Notes under the pieces: generated by a model | Seen by the model: the letters and a program-made list of their open reading frames with translations, nothing else | Database searches by the model: none | What the model was told of the DNA's origin: nothing | Assembly (NCBI GenBank): GCA_963764585.1 | Contig: CAVXTB010000003.1 | Location: forward strand, 1,302,001-1,366,000 | Direction of reading: 5' to 3' | Length of the DNA: 64,000 bases | From: JAOPZW01 sp963764585 | GTDB lineage: Bacteria; Actinomycetota; Thermoleophilia; Solirubrobacterales; Solirubrobacteraceae | Translations under genes and position numbers: made by a program | Part shown: piece by piece, positions 24,712 to 32,424 of the stretch | Layout: each line of letters begins with the position of its first letter | Numbering within the stretch: position 1 is the first letter of the stretch

Positions 24712-25577
24712 CCGACGACCAGGGCACCCCGCTCGCCGAGCAGGCGCAGGGCACCGACCTGCGCCCCTACCTGCCCGGCGTCGAGTCCGAGCGCCAGGTC
24801 GACGACTGGGGGCGCTCGGAGCGCGTCGAGGGCTTCTTCGACCGCACGCTGGTCGAGTTCTTCTACCGGCTGTGGTTCCGCTGCGAGGTCGAGGGGATCG
24901 AGAACGTGCCGGCGCAGGGCGGCGCGCTGCTCGTCTCCAACCACTCCGGCGCGCTGCCGCCCGACGCGGCCATGATCTCCAAGGCGATCAAGGAGGAGCA
25001 CTCGCACCCGCGGCCGCTGAACCTGACCGTCGAGCACTTCTTCAAGGGCTATCCGGGCTTCAGCATGCTGCTGCCGAAGATCGGCGCGGTGCCGGCGCAT
25101 CCGGCCAACGTCCATCGCCTGCTCTTCGACGAGGGCCAGCTCGTGCTCGTCTTCCCCGAGGGCCGCAAGGGCACCGAGAAGCTCTACAAGGACCGCTACC
25201 GGCTGCGCCGCTTCGGCCGCGGCGGCTTCGTCGAGGCGGCGATGCGCGCCCGCGCGCCGATCGTGCCGATCGCGGTCGTCGGCGCCGAGGAGGCCGCGCC
25301 GGTCTTCGCCCAGGTCAAGCCGCTGCAGCGCCTGACCGGGCTGCTCTACTTCCCGATCACGCCGACCTTCCCGCACTTCGGCCTGCTCGGCATGCTCGGC
25401 TACCTGCCCGCCAAGCTCAAGCTGCGCTTCCTGCGCCCGGTGCGCACCGACCAGATGGGCGACGCGCCGTGGGACGACAAGGCGCTCGTGCAGACGGTCG
25501 CCCACGACATCCGCGCGACGATCCAGGACGAGCTCTACGAGATGCTGGGCGAGCGGCGCAGCGTCTGGTTCGGATGA
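24708..25577 (+). CDS. Phospholipid/glycerolipid acyltransferase (PlsC-like), 289 aa
   Basis: LPLAT-type protein. Acyltransferase block I appears as LLVSNHSGALPPDAAM (NH...D), block III as LVLVFPEGRKGTEKL (FPEG-R) and block IV as APIVPIAVVGAEEAAP. Its order next to a GalE-like gene recalls the mycobacterial Rv0501-Rv0502 pair (from memory). Membrane-associated by class; acyl acceptor unknown. The ATG overlaps the upstream stop and its own TGA overlaps the epimerase ATG. Confidence 0.9.
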   Translation: MTDDQGTPLAEQAQGTDLRPYLPGVESERQVDDWGRSERVEGFFDRTLVEFFYRLWFRCEVEGIENVPAQGGALLVSNHSGALPPDAAMISKAIKEEHSHPRPLNLTVEHFFKGYPGFSMLLPKIGAVPAHPANVHRLLFDEGQLVLVFPEGRKGTEKLYKDRYRLRRFGRGGFVEAAMRARAPIVPIAVVGAEEAAPVFAQVKPLQRLTGLLYFPITPTFPHFGLLGMLGYLPAKLKLRFLRPVRTDQMGDAPWDDKALVQTVAHDIRATIQDELYEMLGERRSVWFG

Positions 25578-26839
25578 CCTCCAAGCGCATCCTGCTCACC
25601 GGGCTGTCGACCTACTGGGGCGGGCGGCTGGCGCAGGCGCTCGAGCGCGACCCGGCGGTCGAGGCGATCATCGGGGTCGATCGGGGGCCGCCGAAGGTCG
25701 AGCTGCAGCGCACGGAGTACGTGCGCGTGCACGACTCGCATTCGCTCATCCGCCGCATCGTCGAGGCCGCCGAGATCGACACGGTCGTCGACACGCGGCT
25801 GGTCGTCGACTCGATCGTCACCAGCCCGCGGCGCGCCCACGAGAACAACATCATGGGCACGATGAACGTGCTCGCGGCGTGCGGGGGAGCGGGCAACCCG
25901 GTGCGCAAGCTGGTGTTCAAGTCCAGCGCGCACTACTACGGCATCGAGCAGGACGACCCGGCCTTCTTCACCGAGGAGATGGCGCGCCCGCACGCGCCGC
26001 GCACGCCGATCGAGCGCGACATCGTCGAGGCCGAGGCGGCGGTGCGCGAGTTCGCCGACAAGCACCCGGACGTCACCGTGACGGTGCTGCGCTTCGCCAA
26101 CGGCCTGGGCCCGGGGCTGCGCACGACGATGAGCCAGCTCTTCGCGCTGCCCGCCATCCCGGCGATCCTCGGCTTCGACCCGCGCCTGCAGTTCATCCAC
26201 GAGGACGACCTCGCCGGCTGCCTGGAGCACGCCGTGCGCCACGACCTCGAGGGCATCTACAACGGCGCCGCCGACGGCGTGCTCGTGCTCAGCGAGGTAG
26301 CCGACCTCCTCGGCAAGCCGCTCGTCCCGGCGCTGCCGCCGTGGGGGACCGGGCTCGCCGCCGGTATCGTGCGCCGCGCCGGCGTGCGGATCTCGCCCGA
26401 GGCCCTCGGCCAGCTGCGCTTCGGCCGCGGCCTGGACAACCGCAAGCTCAAGGCGACCGGCTACCGCTACCGCTATACGACGCGCGAGGCGGTCATCAAG
26501 CTGCGCGAGCACCACCGGCTGGCCGCGATCCGCGGCGCCAACCCCGAGGCCTACCGCTACGAGCGCGAGCTCGAGGAGTTCCTGCGCCGCAGCCCGAGCG
26601 TCCGGCCGACGGCCACCAGCCCCGAGCCCGCGCCGGCCAACCTCGCGCCCGGCGAGCGCCGCGGCGCCGCGGCGCCCGCGGCCGGCTACGACGATCTTGG
26701 CGCGCAGGAGCTCATCGCCCTTCTGCCGTCGCTGGAGCCCGCTGCGCTGGCCGAGCTCGCCGCTCACGAGCGCGAGCATGCCGCACGCCCGGACGTGCTG
26801 CGCGCGATAGGCGAGTTGCAGGGGTGGGAGACCGGCTGA
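25574..26839 (+). CDS. Atypical extended SDR / NAD-dependent epimerase-like protein, 421 aa
   Basis: Rossmann opening RILLTGLSTYWGGRLAQAL, in which the usual TGxxGxxG is altered, then NIMGTMNVLAAC and VFKSSAHYYG as in GalE-like SDRs. The catalytic YxxxK position reads IERDI (RTPIERDIVEAE), so the active-site Tyr and Lys seem absent. A C-terminal extension of about 100 residues (Pro/Ala-rich linker, then ALAELAAHEREHAARPDVL) is extra. Coupled to PlsC; perhaps a lipid- or nucleotide-binding partner rather than an enzyme. Function unknown. Confidence 0.85.
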   Translation: MTSKRILLTGLSTYWGGRLAQALERDPAVEAIIGVDRGPPKVELQRTEYVRVHDSHSLIRRIVEAAEIDTVVDTRLVVDSIVTSPRRAHENNIMGTMNVLAACGGAGNPVRKLVFKSSAHYYGIEQDDPAFFTEEMARPHAPRTPIERDIVEAEAAVREFADKHPDVTVTVLRFANGLGPGLRTTMSQLFALPAIPAILGFDPRLQFIHEDDLAGCLEHAVRHDLEGIYNGAADGVLVLSEVADLLGKPLVPALPPWGTGLAAGIVRRAGVRISPEALGQLRFGRGLDNRKLKATGYRYRYTTREAVIKLREHHRLAAIRGANPEAYRYERELEEFLRRSPSVRPTATSPEPAPANLAPGERRGAAAPAAGYDDLGAQELIALLPSLEPAALAELAAHEREHAARPDVLRAIGELQGWETG

Positions 26840-26848
26840 GGACTCTCC

Positions 26849-26854
26849 TACAAT
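26849..26854 (+). promoter_or_regulatory. -10 box TACAAT before the L,D-transpeptidase gene
   Basis: TACAAT matches the TATAAT consensus at five of six positions and lies 13 bases before GTG 26868. Confidence 0.5.
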
Positions 26855-26867
26855 CCGACGTGCATCG

Positions 26868-27908
26868 GTGCGGACGAAGAGCTTCATCCTTGTCGCCGCC
26901 TCTCTGGCGGTGCTCGTCGTCTTGGGGGGCGCGCTATACGCCTATGACCACGCGCGGGCGGACGAGATCGCGCCCGGTGTGCAGGTCGCCGGCGTCCCGC
27001 TCGGGGGCCTGACCACAGAGCAGGCCAAGGCCCGGCTCGAACGCGAGCTCCTGGAGCCGCTCGAGCGCCCGATCGTCATCCACCACGGCACCAAGACGTG
27101 GAAGCTCGGCCCCCGCGAGGCACGCCTGCGCGCCGACCTGAGCGCGATGGTCCACGAGGCCGTCACCCGCAGCCGCTCGGGCGACCTCTTCTCGCGCTCG
27201 TGGCGCTCGCTGACCGGCAAGAAGCTCGACGACGACCTCAAGCCCACCGTCGAGTACTCCGACGCGGCGGTCATCCGCCTGATCGACCGGGTGCGCAAGT
27301 CGGTCGAGCGCCCGGCCAAGAACGCGCAGGTCACGATCTCCGGTGCCGGCGTCAAGACCGTGCCCGGCGTCGAGGGGCTCGCGATCCAGGCCGCCTCGCT
27401 GCACCGCGAGATCGGCCAGGCGATCACGTCGACCAGCGCGCCGCGCACCTTCATCGCCCGCACGCACCACACCGAGCCGAAGGTCAGCACCGACGACCTC
27501 AGGCGCAGGTACGGCACGGTGATCGTCGTCAACCGCGGCCAGTACCGGCTGCGGCTCTTCAAGAACCTCAAGGAGACGCAGAGCTTCGGGATCGCCGTCG
27601 GCCAGGTCGGCCTCGAGACGCCCGCCGGCCAGTACACGATCGCCAACAAGGCGATCAACCCCGCCTGGCACGTGCCCAACAGCCCGTGGGCGGGCGATCT
27701 CGCCGGCAAGGTGATCGCCGGCGACGACCCCAGCAACCCGATCAAGGCCCGCTGGCTGGGGATCTTCGACGGCGTCGGCATCCACGGCACGGCCGACGAC
27801 GCCTCGATCGGGCACAACGCCTCGCACGGCTGCATCCGGATGCACATCCCCGACGTGGAGAAGCTCTACGACGAGGTTCCGGTCGGCTCGGCCGTCTACA
27901 TCGCCTGA
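26868..27908 (+). CDS. L,D-transpeptidase (YkuD) with PG-binding region, 346 aa
   Basis: N-terminal membrane anchor (ILVAASLAVLVVLGGALYAY, residues 7-26). A YoaR/PG_binding_4-like region follows (GVQVAGVPLGGLTTEQAKAR ... VPGVEGLAI, to about 200). The C-terminal YkuD domain starts TVIVVNRGQYRLRLF and holds the catalytic SHGCIRMH with Cys and His, preceded by GIHGTADD. Makes 3-3 cross-links or attaches proteins in peptidoglycan outside the cell. GTG start; the ORF ends 56 bp before the next, convergent gene. Confidence 0.93.
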   Translation: MRTKSFILVAASLAVLVVLGGALYAYDHARADEIAPGVQVAGVPLGGLTTEQAKARLERELLEPLERPIVIHHGTKTWKLGPREARLRADLSAMVHEAVTRSRSGDLFSRSWRSLTGKKLDDDLKPTVEYSDAAVIRLIDRVRKSVERPAKNAQVTISGAGVKTVPGVEGLAIQAASLHREIGQAITSTSAPRTFIARTHHTEPKVSTDDLRRRYGTVIVVNRGQYRLRLFKNLKETQSFGIAVGQVGLETPAGQYTIANKAINPAWHVPNSPWAGDLAGKVIAGDDPSNPIKARWLGIFDGVGIHGTADDASIGHNASHGCIRMHIPDVEKLYDEVPVGSAVYIA

Positions 27909-27964
27909 CGGGCGGTAGGCTGGCACCTACAGATAACCGCGATCTCCGAGGGGGACGTCGCCGG

Positions 27965-28246
27965 CTAGCCGCCGGGGGCCTGGATCGCGGACGGATCGAC
28001 CTCTTGCCACCCGCGCTGCAGAAGCAGGGCATGGTGGTCGGAGTGTCGAAGCACCAGCGTGCCGATGAACACCCCCTTCTCGCGCCTGCGCAGAACCGCG
28101 TACCACATCGTCGAAGCGTCGCCCGTGCCCTGGATGCGATGCCACGGCCGCGGCGGCACGCCGTCGCCCGACGCGACCCCGGCCTCGATCAACTGGCGCT
28201 GGGTGGCGATCTGACCCGTGTCGGTGTCGATGAAGAACAGCCCCAC
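27965..28246 (-). CDS. Conserved hypothetical protein, 93 aa
   Basis: Begins (M)GLFFIDTDTGQIATQRQLIE and contains WYAVLRRREKGVFIGTLVL, a small beta-rich soluble protein without a known motif. GTG 28246 follows a minus-strand TATCCT by eight bases. The frame's earlier ATG at 28330 would place the gene inside xerC and is rejected. Its 5' end overlaps the divergent xerC start region. Confidence 0.65.
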   Translation of the reverse strand: MGLFFIDTDTGQIATQRQLIEAGVASGDGVPPRPWHRIQGTGDASTMWYAVLRRREKGVFIGTLVLRHSDHHALLLQRGWQEVDPSAIQAPGG

Positions 28247-29162
28247 GCGCGTTGAGGATAGGCCGCAGCCCAGCGCGCCCTGGCGCGAGGCGCTCGCGCT
28301 GTTCGACTCCGATCTGCGCCGCCGCGGCATGGCCGAGAAGACGCGCCGCGCCTACGGCGTCGACCTCGGCCAGTTCGCGCTGTGGTGCACCGCGCAGGAC
28401 ATCCAGCCGCGCGACGTCGCCGCCCGGGACCTGCGCCGCTACGCCGCGGTGCTGTCCGGCCGCGAGGCGGTCGCCGCCACGATCGCGCGCAAGGTCGCCG
28501 CGCTGCGGTCCTTCTACCGCACGATGCGCGAGCACGGCCACGTCGCCCAGAACCCGGCCGACCTCGTCCCGTCGCCCAAGCGCCCCCGCTCGCTGCCGAC
28601 CGTCCTGCGCCCCGACGAGCTGGCGGCGCTGCTGGACCGCATCCCCGCCTCGACGCCTTTGGAGCTGCGCGACCGCGCGCTGCTCGAGGTCGCCTACGCA
28701 TGCGGGCTGCGCGCCGAGGAGCTCGTCAACCTGGACGTCACGTCGGTCGACTTCGACGCAGAGCAGCTGCGCGTGGAGGGCAAGGGCTCCAAGACGCGGA
28801 TCGTGCCCGCCGGCGAGCCCGCGCTGCGTGCGGTCGCGCGCTACCTCGAGCGTGCGCGCCCGGCGCTGGCGGCCGGCGACGGCGATCAGGCGCTGTTCCT
28901 GTCGAAGTCCGGGCGCCGGCTGTCGACCTCGGACGTGCGCCGGCGCCTGCGCGTGTGGGCGCGCCACGCCGCGGTGCAGGGCGGCGTCTCGCCGCACACG
29001 CTGCGCCACTCGTTCGCCACGCACCTGCTCGAGGGTGGGGCGGACCTGCGCGCGATCCAGGAGCTTCTGGGTCACGCGTCCATCTCAACGACGCAGATCT
29101 ACACTCGAGTAGAGTCAGCCCGGCTCAAATCTGCCTATGCGCGGAGCCATCCGCGCGCCTGA
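28218..29162 (+). CDS. xerC: Tyrosine recombinase XerC/XerD-like, 314 aa
   Basis: N-terminal SAM-like core-binding domain (residues 15-110, LRRRGMAEKTRRAYGVDLGQ) and C-terminal catalytic domain. Catalytic residues: Arg in ACGLRAEELVNL, Lys in VEGKGSKTRIVP, H-x-x-R in SPHTLRHSFATHLLEGG, His in LLGHASISTTQIYT and nucleophile Tyr in that same segment. Likely the housekeeping chromosome-dimer recombinase. Start uncertain: GTG 28218 or ATG 28230 both overlap the divergent 93-aa gene; an internal ATG at 28329 would cut the DNA-binding domain. Confidence 0.92.
   Translation: MSVSMKNSPTRVEDRPQPSAPWREALALFDSDLRRRGMAEKTRRAYGVDLGQFALWCTAQDIQPRDVAARDLRRYAAVLSGREAVAATIARKVAALRSFYRTMREHGHVAQNPADLVPSPKRPRSLPTVLRPDELAALLDRIPASTPLELRDRALLEVAYACGLRAEELVNLDVTSVDFDAEQLRVEGKGSKTRIVPAGEPALRAVARYLERARPALAAGDGDQALFLSKSGRRLSTSDVRRRLRVWARHAAVQGGVSPHTLRHSFATHLLEGGADLRAIQELLGHASISTTQIYTRVESARLKSAYARSHPRA
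28255..28260 (-). promoter_or_regulatory. -10 box TATCCT for the 93-aa gene
   Basis: Minus-strand TATCCT, eight bases, GTG 28246. The box lies inside the 5' part of the divergent xerC frame. Confidence 0.5.
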
Positions 29163-29178
29163 GCAGGGCTCTGCGCCG

Positions 29179-29949
29179 ATGGAGACCAACGTCAAAGCGA
29201 TCGAGCTACGCGACCTGTGGCGTCGCTACAAGGCCAATGGGGACGTCCACGCCCGCGAGCGGCTCGTGGTCGCCTACTCGCCGCTGGTCAAGTACGTCTC
29301 GGGTCGCATGGCCAGCGGCCTGCCGGCGCACGTCGAGGAGTCCGACCTCATCTCCTACGGCCTGGTCGGGCTCATCAACGCGATCGAGCGCTTCGAGCCC
29401 GAGCGCGAGATCAAGTTCGAGACCTACGCGATCACGCGCATCAAGGGCGCGATCATCGACGAGTTGCGCTCGCTGGACTGGGTGCCGCGCTCGGTGCGCG
29501 CCCGGGCGCGCGAGATCGAGCGCGCCAACGCCAAGCTCGAGCACCAGCTGCAGCGCGCGCCCACCGACGAGGAGATGGCCAAGGAGCTGAAGTACAGCCT
29601 CGAGGAGTTCCAGGAGGCGCTGCTGCAGATCTCCAACTCGACGGTGGCGGCGCTCGACGAGCTGTGGACGGTGAGCGACTCCAGCGGCGACCAGGTCTCG
29701 CTGCTGGACACCCTGACCGACGAGAGCGCGCCGGACCCGGCGGCGGTCATGGACCAGACCGATCTCAAGGACCGCGTCGCCGACGCGATCGCGCGCCTGC
29801 CCGAGCGCGAGAAGCTCGTGGTCGCGCTGTACTACTACGAGAACCTGACCCTTCGCGAGATCGGCGAGGTCCTCGGGGTCACCGAGTCGCGCGTCTCGCA
29901 GCTTCACACCAAGGCCGTCCTGCGGCTGCGCTCCCGACTGACGGACTGA
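29179..29949 (+). CDS. whiG: Sigma-70 family sigma factor, FliA/WhiG type, 256 aa
   Basis: Region 2 with LVVAYSPLVKYVSGRMA, DLISYGLVGLINAIERFEPE and IKFETYAITRIKGAIIDELR. Region 3 includes WVPRSVRARAREIERANAKL; region 4 ends LPEREKLVVALYYYENLTLR and LGVTESRVSQLHTKAVLRLR. This is the FliA/WhiG class (about 260 aa). In Streptomyces WhiG directs sporulation genes; in flagellates FliA directs motility. Neither process is evident here, so the symbol is by class only. Start METNVKAIE at 29179 is preferred over 29137, which would overlap xerC. Confidence 0.9.
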   Translation: METNVKAIELRDLWRRYKANGDVHARERLVVAYSPLVKYVSGRMASGLPAHVEESDLISYGLVGLINAIERFEPEREIKFETYAITRIKGAIIDELRSLDWVPRSVRARAREIERANAKLEHQLQRAPTDEEMAKELKYSLEEFQEALLQISNSTVAALDELWTVSDSSGDQVSLLDTLTDESAPDPAAVMDQTDLKDRVADAIARLPEREKLVVALYYYENLTLREIGEVLGVTESRVSQLHTKAVLRLRSRLTD

Positions 29950-30560
29950 TGCCCGAGCCACCGCGTGTGGTGCACCTCGACGAGCTCGACGCGATCCCGG
30001 GGCCCGGCACGCTGACCTGGCATCCCGTCCGCGCGCAGCTGGGCATCCGCGCCTTCGGCTGCAACGCCTACTCGGCCCAGCGCGTCGGCGACGACGTCGT
30101 CGAGCCGCACACCGAGAGCCCGGAGCTCGCGCACGAGGAGCTGTACTTCGTTGCCCGCGGCAGCGCGCGCTTCACGATCGACGGCGAGAGCTTCGAGGCG
30201 CCCGAGGGCACCTACGTCTTCATCCCCGACACGGCCAGCCACCGCCACGCCGTGGCCGCGGAGCCGCAGACGACGGTGCTGAGCTTCGGCGGCCCGCCGA
30301 CGTTCACGCCGTCGGCGTGGGAGTGGTTCTTCCGCGCCGACCCGCACGTCATGTCCGATCCGCAGCGGGCGCGCGAGATCATCGAGGACGGCCTGCGCGT
30401 GCATCCGGACAGCCCGGGGCTGCTCATCTACCTGGCGCGGCTCGAGGTCCGCGCGGGCAACGAGGACCGCGCCCGCGAGCTGCTCGACCAAGCGCTCGAG
30501 CGCCAGCCCGAAGCGATCGAGCTGGCCCGCAACGACCCGCGCCTGGCGGGCCTGCTGTAG
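29949..30560 (+). CDS. Cupin-domain protein with C-terminal TPR-like segment, 203 aa
   Basis: Cupin motif 1 around HTESPELAHEELYFVARG and motif 2 around GTYVFIPDTASHRHAVAA. From about residue 140 helical repeats appear (AREIIEDGLRVHPDSPGLL, ARLEVRAGNEDRARELLDQA), a TPR-like tail. The ATG shares one base with the sigma factor TGA, so the two are co-translated. Function unknown; perhaps a metal/small-molecule sensor acting with the sigma factor (speculation). Confidence 0.85.
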   Translation: MPEPPRVVHLDELDAIPGPGTLTWHPVRAQLGIRAFGCNAYSAQRVGDDVVEPHTESPELAHEELYFVARGSARFTIDGESFEAPEGTYVFIPDTASHRHAVAAEPQTTVLSFGGPPTFTPSAWEWFFRADPHVMSDPQRAREIIEDGLRVHPDSPGLLIYLARLEVRAGNEDRARELLDQALERQPEAIELARNDPRLAGLL

Positions 30561-30564
30561 GCGC

Positions 30565-31290
30565 ATGTTCGACCACGTCACGATCCGCGTCTCGGATCGC
30601 GCCGCGTCGGAGCGCTTCTACGACACGGTGCTGCAGACGCTCGGCATAGAGGCGACCTACAGCGACGGGCGCTTCGCCGAGTGGGATGACTTCTCGCTCA
30701 CCACCGCCGACGACGACGACCCGGTCACGCACGGCCTGCACGTCGCCTTCGGGGCGCGCTCGCGCGAGCAGGTCGAGGCGTTCTGGCGCGCAGGGACCGA
30801 GGCGGGCCATCGCGACGACGGCGCTCCGGGCCCGCGGCCGCAGTACGACGACGGCTACTACGGCGGCTTCCTCTTGGACCCCGACGGCAACAGCGCCGAG
30901 GCGGTCCATCACGGCCGCGTGCGCGGACCGGGGCACATCGACCACCTCTGGATCCGAGTCGCCGACCGCGCGGCCGCCCAGCGCTTCTACGAGACGATCG
31001 CGCCGTTCTGCGGCTTCCAGTTGCGCAGCGACGACGACGAGCGCTCGCATTTCGCGGGCGCCGGCGGCTCGTTCACGCTCGTGGAGGGCACGCCGACCGA
31101 GCACCTCCACATGGCCTTCCCGGCGAGCGACGACGCGACCGTCGACGCGTTCCATCGCGCGGCGATCGAGGCCGGCTACCGCGACAACGGCGCGCCGGGC
31201 GAGCGGCCGCGCTATCACCCCGGCTATTACGGCGCCTACGTCCTCGACCCCGACGCAAACAACATCGAGGTCGTCAATCACAACCGCTAG
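30565..31290 (+). CDS. Two-domain VOC (glyoxalase-like) protein, 241 aa
   Basis: Two tandem vicinal-oxygen-chelate modules: HVTIRVSDRAASERFYDTVL ... and IDHLWIRVADRAAAQRFYET. Both end with a parallel GAPGxRPxYxxGYYGxxxLDPDxN element, showing internal duplication. Possible metal ligands His/Glu are present in each half. Ring-cleaving dioxygenase, resistance or epimerase activity cannot be separated from sequence. Four bases after the cupin gene, so likely the same operon. Confidence 0.87.
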   Translation: MFDHVTIRVSDRAASERFYDTVLQTLGIEATYSDGRFAEWDDFSLTTADDDDPVTHGLHVAFGARSREQVEAFWRAGTEAGHRDDGAPGPRPQYDDGYYGGFLLDPDGNSAEAVHHGRVRGPGHIDHLWIRVADRAAAQRFYETIAPFCGFQLRSDDDERSHFAGAGGSFTLVEGTPTEHLHMAFPASDDATVDAFHRAAIEAGYRDNGAPGERPRYHPGYYGAYVLDPDANNIEVVNHNR

Positions 31291-31354
31291 TCCGGATGAT
31301 GTCCCCGGTCGTGGCACGGATGCCATCACCAGGGCGGTGGCGCAGAACGCGGAC

Positions 31355-31861
31355 TCAACCGGGGACCGCGGCGCGGGTGACCGGGCAGCGGGCAGGGTGC
31401 CCGCAGATCTCCGGGTCGCACAGGCGGCAGATGCGATTGGCGTCCTCGCCGCTGCCGGTGACCCCGGCCAGCAGCCGCTCGAGCAGGCGCTCGAGGTCCG
31501 CGGTCTCGCGCTGGCCAAGCGGCGCCAGGAGCTCCGCCAGCGCCGCCTGACGGGCGGCGAGGAGGCGCAGCGCGACGCGGCGGCCCTCGGTGGTCAGGTG
31601 CAGGCGCACGGCCCGGCGGTCGTCGGGGTCGGGCTCGCGGGTGACCAGGCCGCGCGCCGCGAGGCGCCCGACGATGCGAACGCCGCCGGAGTGGCTGAGG
31701 CCCAGCACGCGCCGCAGGTCGTCGATCGAGGCTCCGTCGGCGAAGGTCTGCAGCGCGGAGAGGACCGCGGCGCTCGACAGCTCCATGCCGGCGGCCGCGC
31801 GCAGGCGATCGGCGACCACCAGCGCGTGCGCGCCCAGGAGGTTGCCGGCGCGATCGCTCAC
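31355..31861 (-). CDS. MarR-family regulator with cysteine-rich tail, 168 aa
   Basis: Winged helix with SALQTFADGASIDDLRRVLG, LSHSGGVRIVGRLAARGLV and the wing TREPDPDDRRAVRLHLTTEG. The last 30 residues carry four cysteines (ICRLCDPEICGHPARCP, C-x2-C-x4-C-x5-C), able to bind zinc or sense redox. Start GTG 31861 lies in a GTGA overlap with the lipoprotein gene upstream, so both are one transcript. Target genes unknown. Confidence 0.88.
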   Translation of the reverse strand: MSDRAGNLLGAHALVVADRLRAAAGMELSSAAVLSALQTFADGASIDDLRRVLGLSHSGGVRIVGRLAARGLVTREPDPDDRRAVRLHLTTEGRRVALRLLAARQAALAELLAPLGQRETADLERLLERLLAGVTGSGEDANRICRLCDPEICGHPARCPVTRAAVPG

Positions 31862-32322
31862 GCCGGTGCCTGCTTGACGTGATGGACGCGGCCGCTGCGG
31901 CCCGCGCCGTCGGCGATCGCGTCGAGCGTGGAGACTGCGGGACGCAACGCGACGGGCACGGCGCCCTGGCGCGCGGCGTACGTGCGCCCGCGGTAGCGCA
32001 GCAGGTAGGTCGCGCCCGTGCGGTCGCCCAGGCCGACTCGGGGAAGCTTGGCCGGCAGCCGCGCGAGCGCGGCGCGCAGGCGCACCAGCAGGGCGGGGCG
32101 GAGGTGGAAGTCGTCGTAGCGCCGGCCGGCGCCGCCGTAGCGCTTGTCCGCGCGCGTGCTGCCGTCCGTGCGCACGGTGACGGTGTCGAGCGTCGCCGTG
32201 AAGCCGCCGTTGCGCTGGAAGGCGACGAGCTCGGGCGCCTGGCGCGCCGGCTTGGGGGTCGACGAGGCGCCGCCGCACGCCGCGACCGCCGCCGCGACGA
32301 CGCCCAGGAGGAGATATCGCAT
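31858..32322 (-). CDS. Putative lipoprotein, 154 aa
   Basis: Signal peptide MRYLLLGVVAAAVAACGGAS with lipobox AVAAC (Cys16 would be lipidated). The mature part contains DTVTVRTDGSTRADKRYGGA and GDRTGATYLLRYRGRTYAAR, compatible with a small extracytoplasmic beta-rich domain. No family recognised. Coupled to the MarR gene, which may control it. Confidence 0.75.
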   Translation of the reverse strand: MRYLLLGVVAAAVAACGGASSTPKPARQAPELVAFQRNGGFTATLDTVTVRTDGSTRADKRYGGAGRRYDDFHLRPALLVRLRAALARLPAKLPRVGLGDRTGATYLLRYRGRTYAARQGAVPVALRPAVSTLDAIADGAGRSGRVHHVKQAPA

Positions 32323-32383
32323 GGTGTCATATATCTACCCGATCGCGGCCCGTGGCGGCGATGTGACGGCGGTCGGCAAGCGC

Positions 32384-32418
32384 TAGTGTCCGTCGCCTCC
32401 GTCATTCGAGGAGAGGAG
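32384..32418 (+). promoter_or_regulatory. -10 box TAGTGT and ribosome site for the EF-G paralogue
   Basis: TAGTGT at 32384-32389 is followed by a 35-nt leader ending in the strong site GAGGAGAGGAG (32408-32418), seven bases before ATG 32425. This is a leadered start, unlike most in the window. Confidence 0.5.
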
Positions 32419-32424
32419 ACACGC

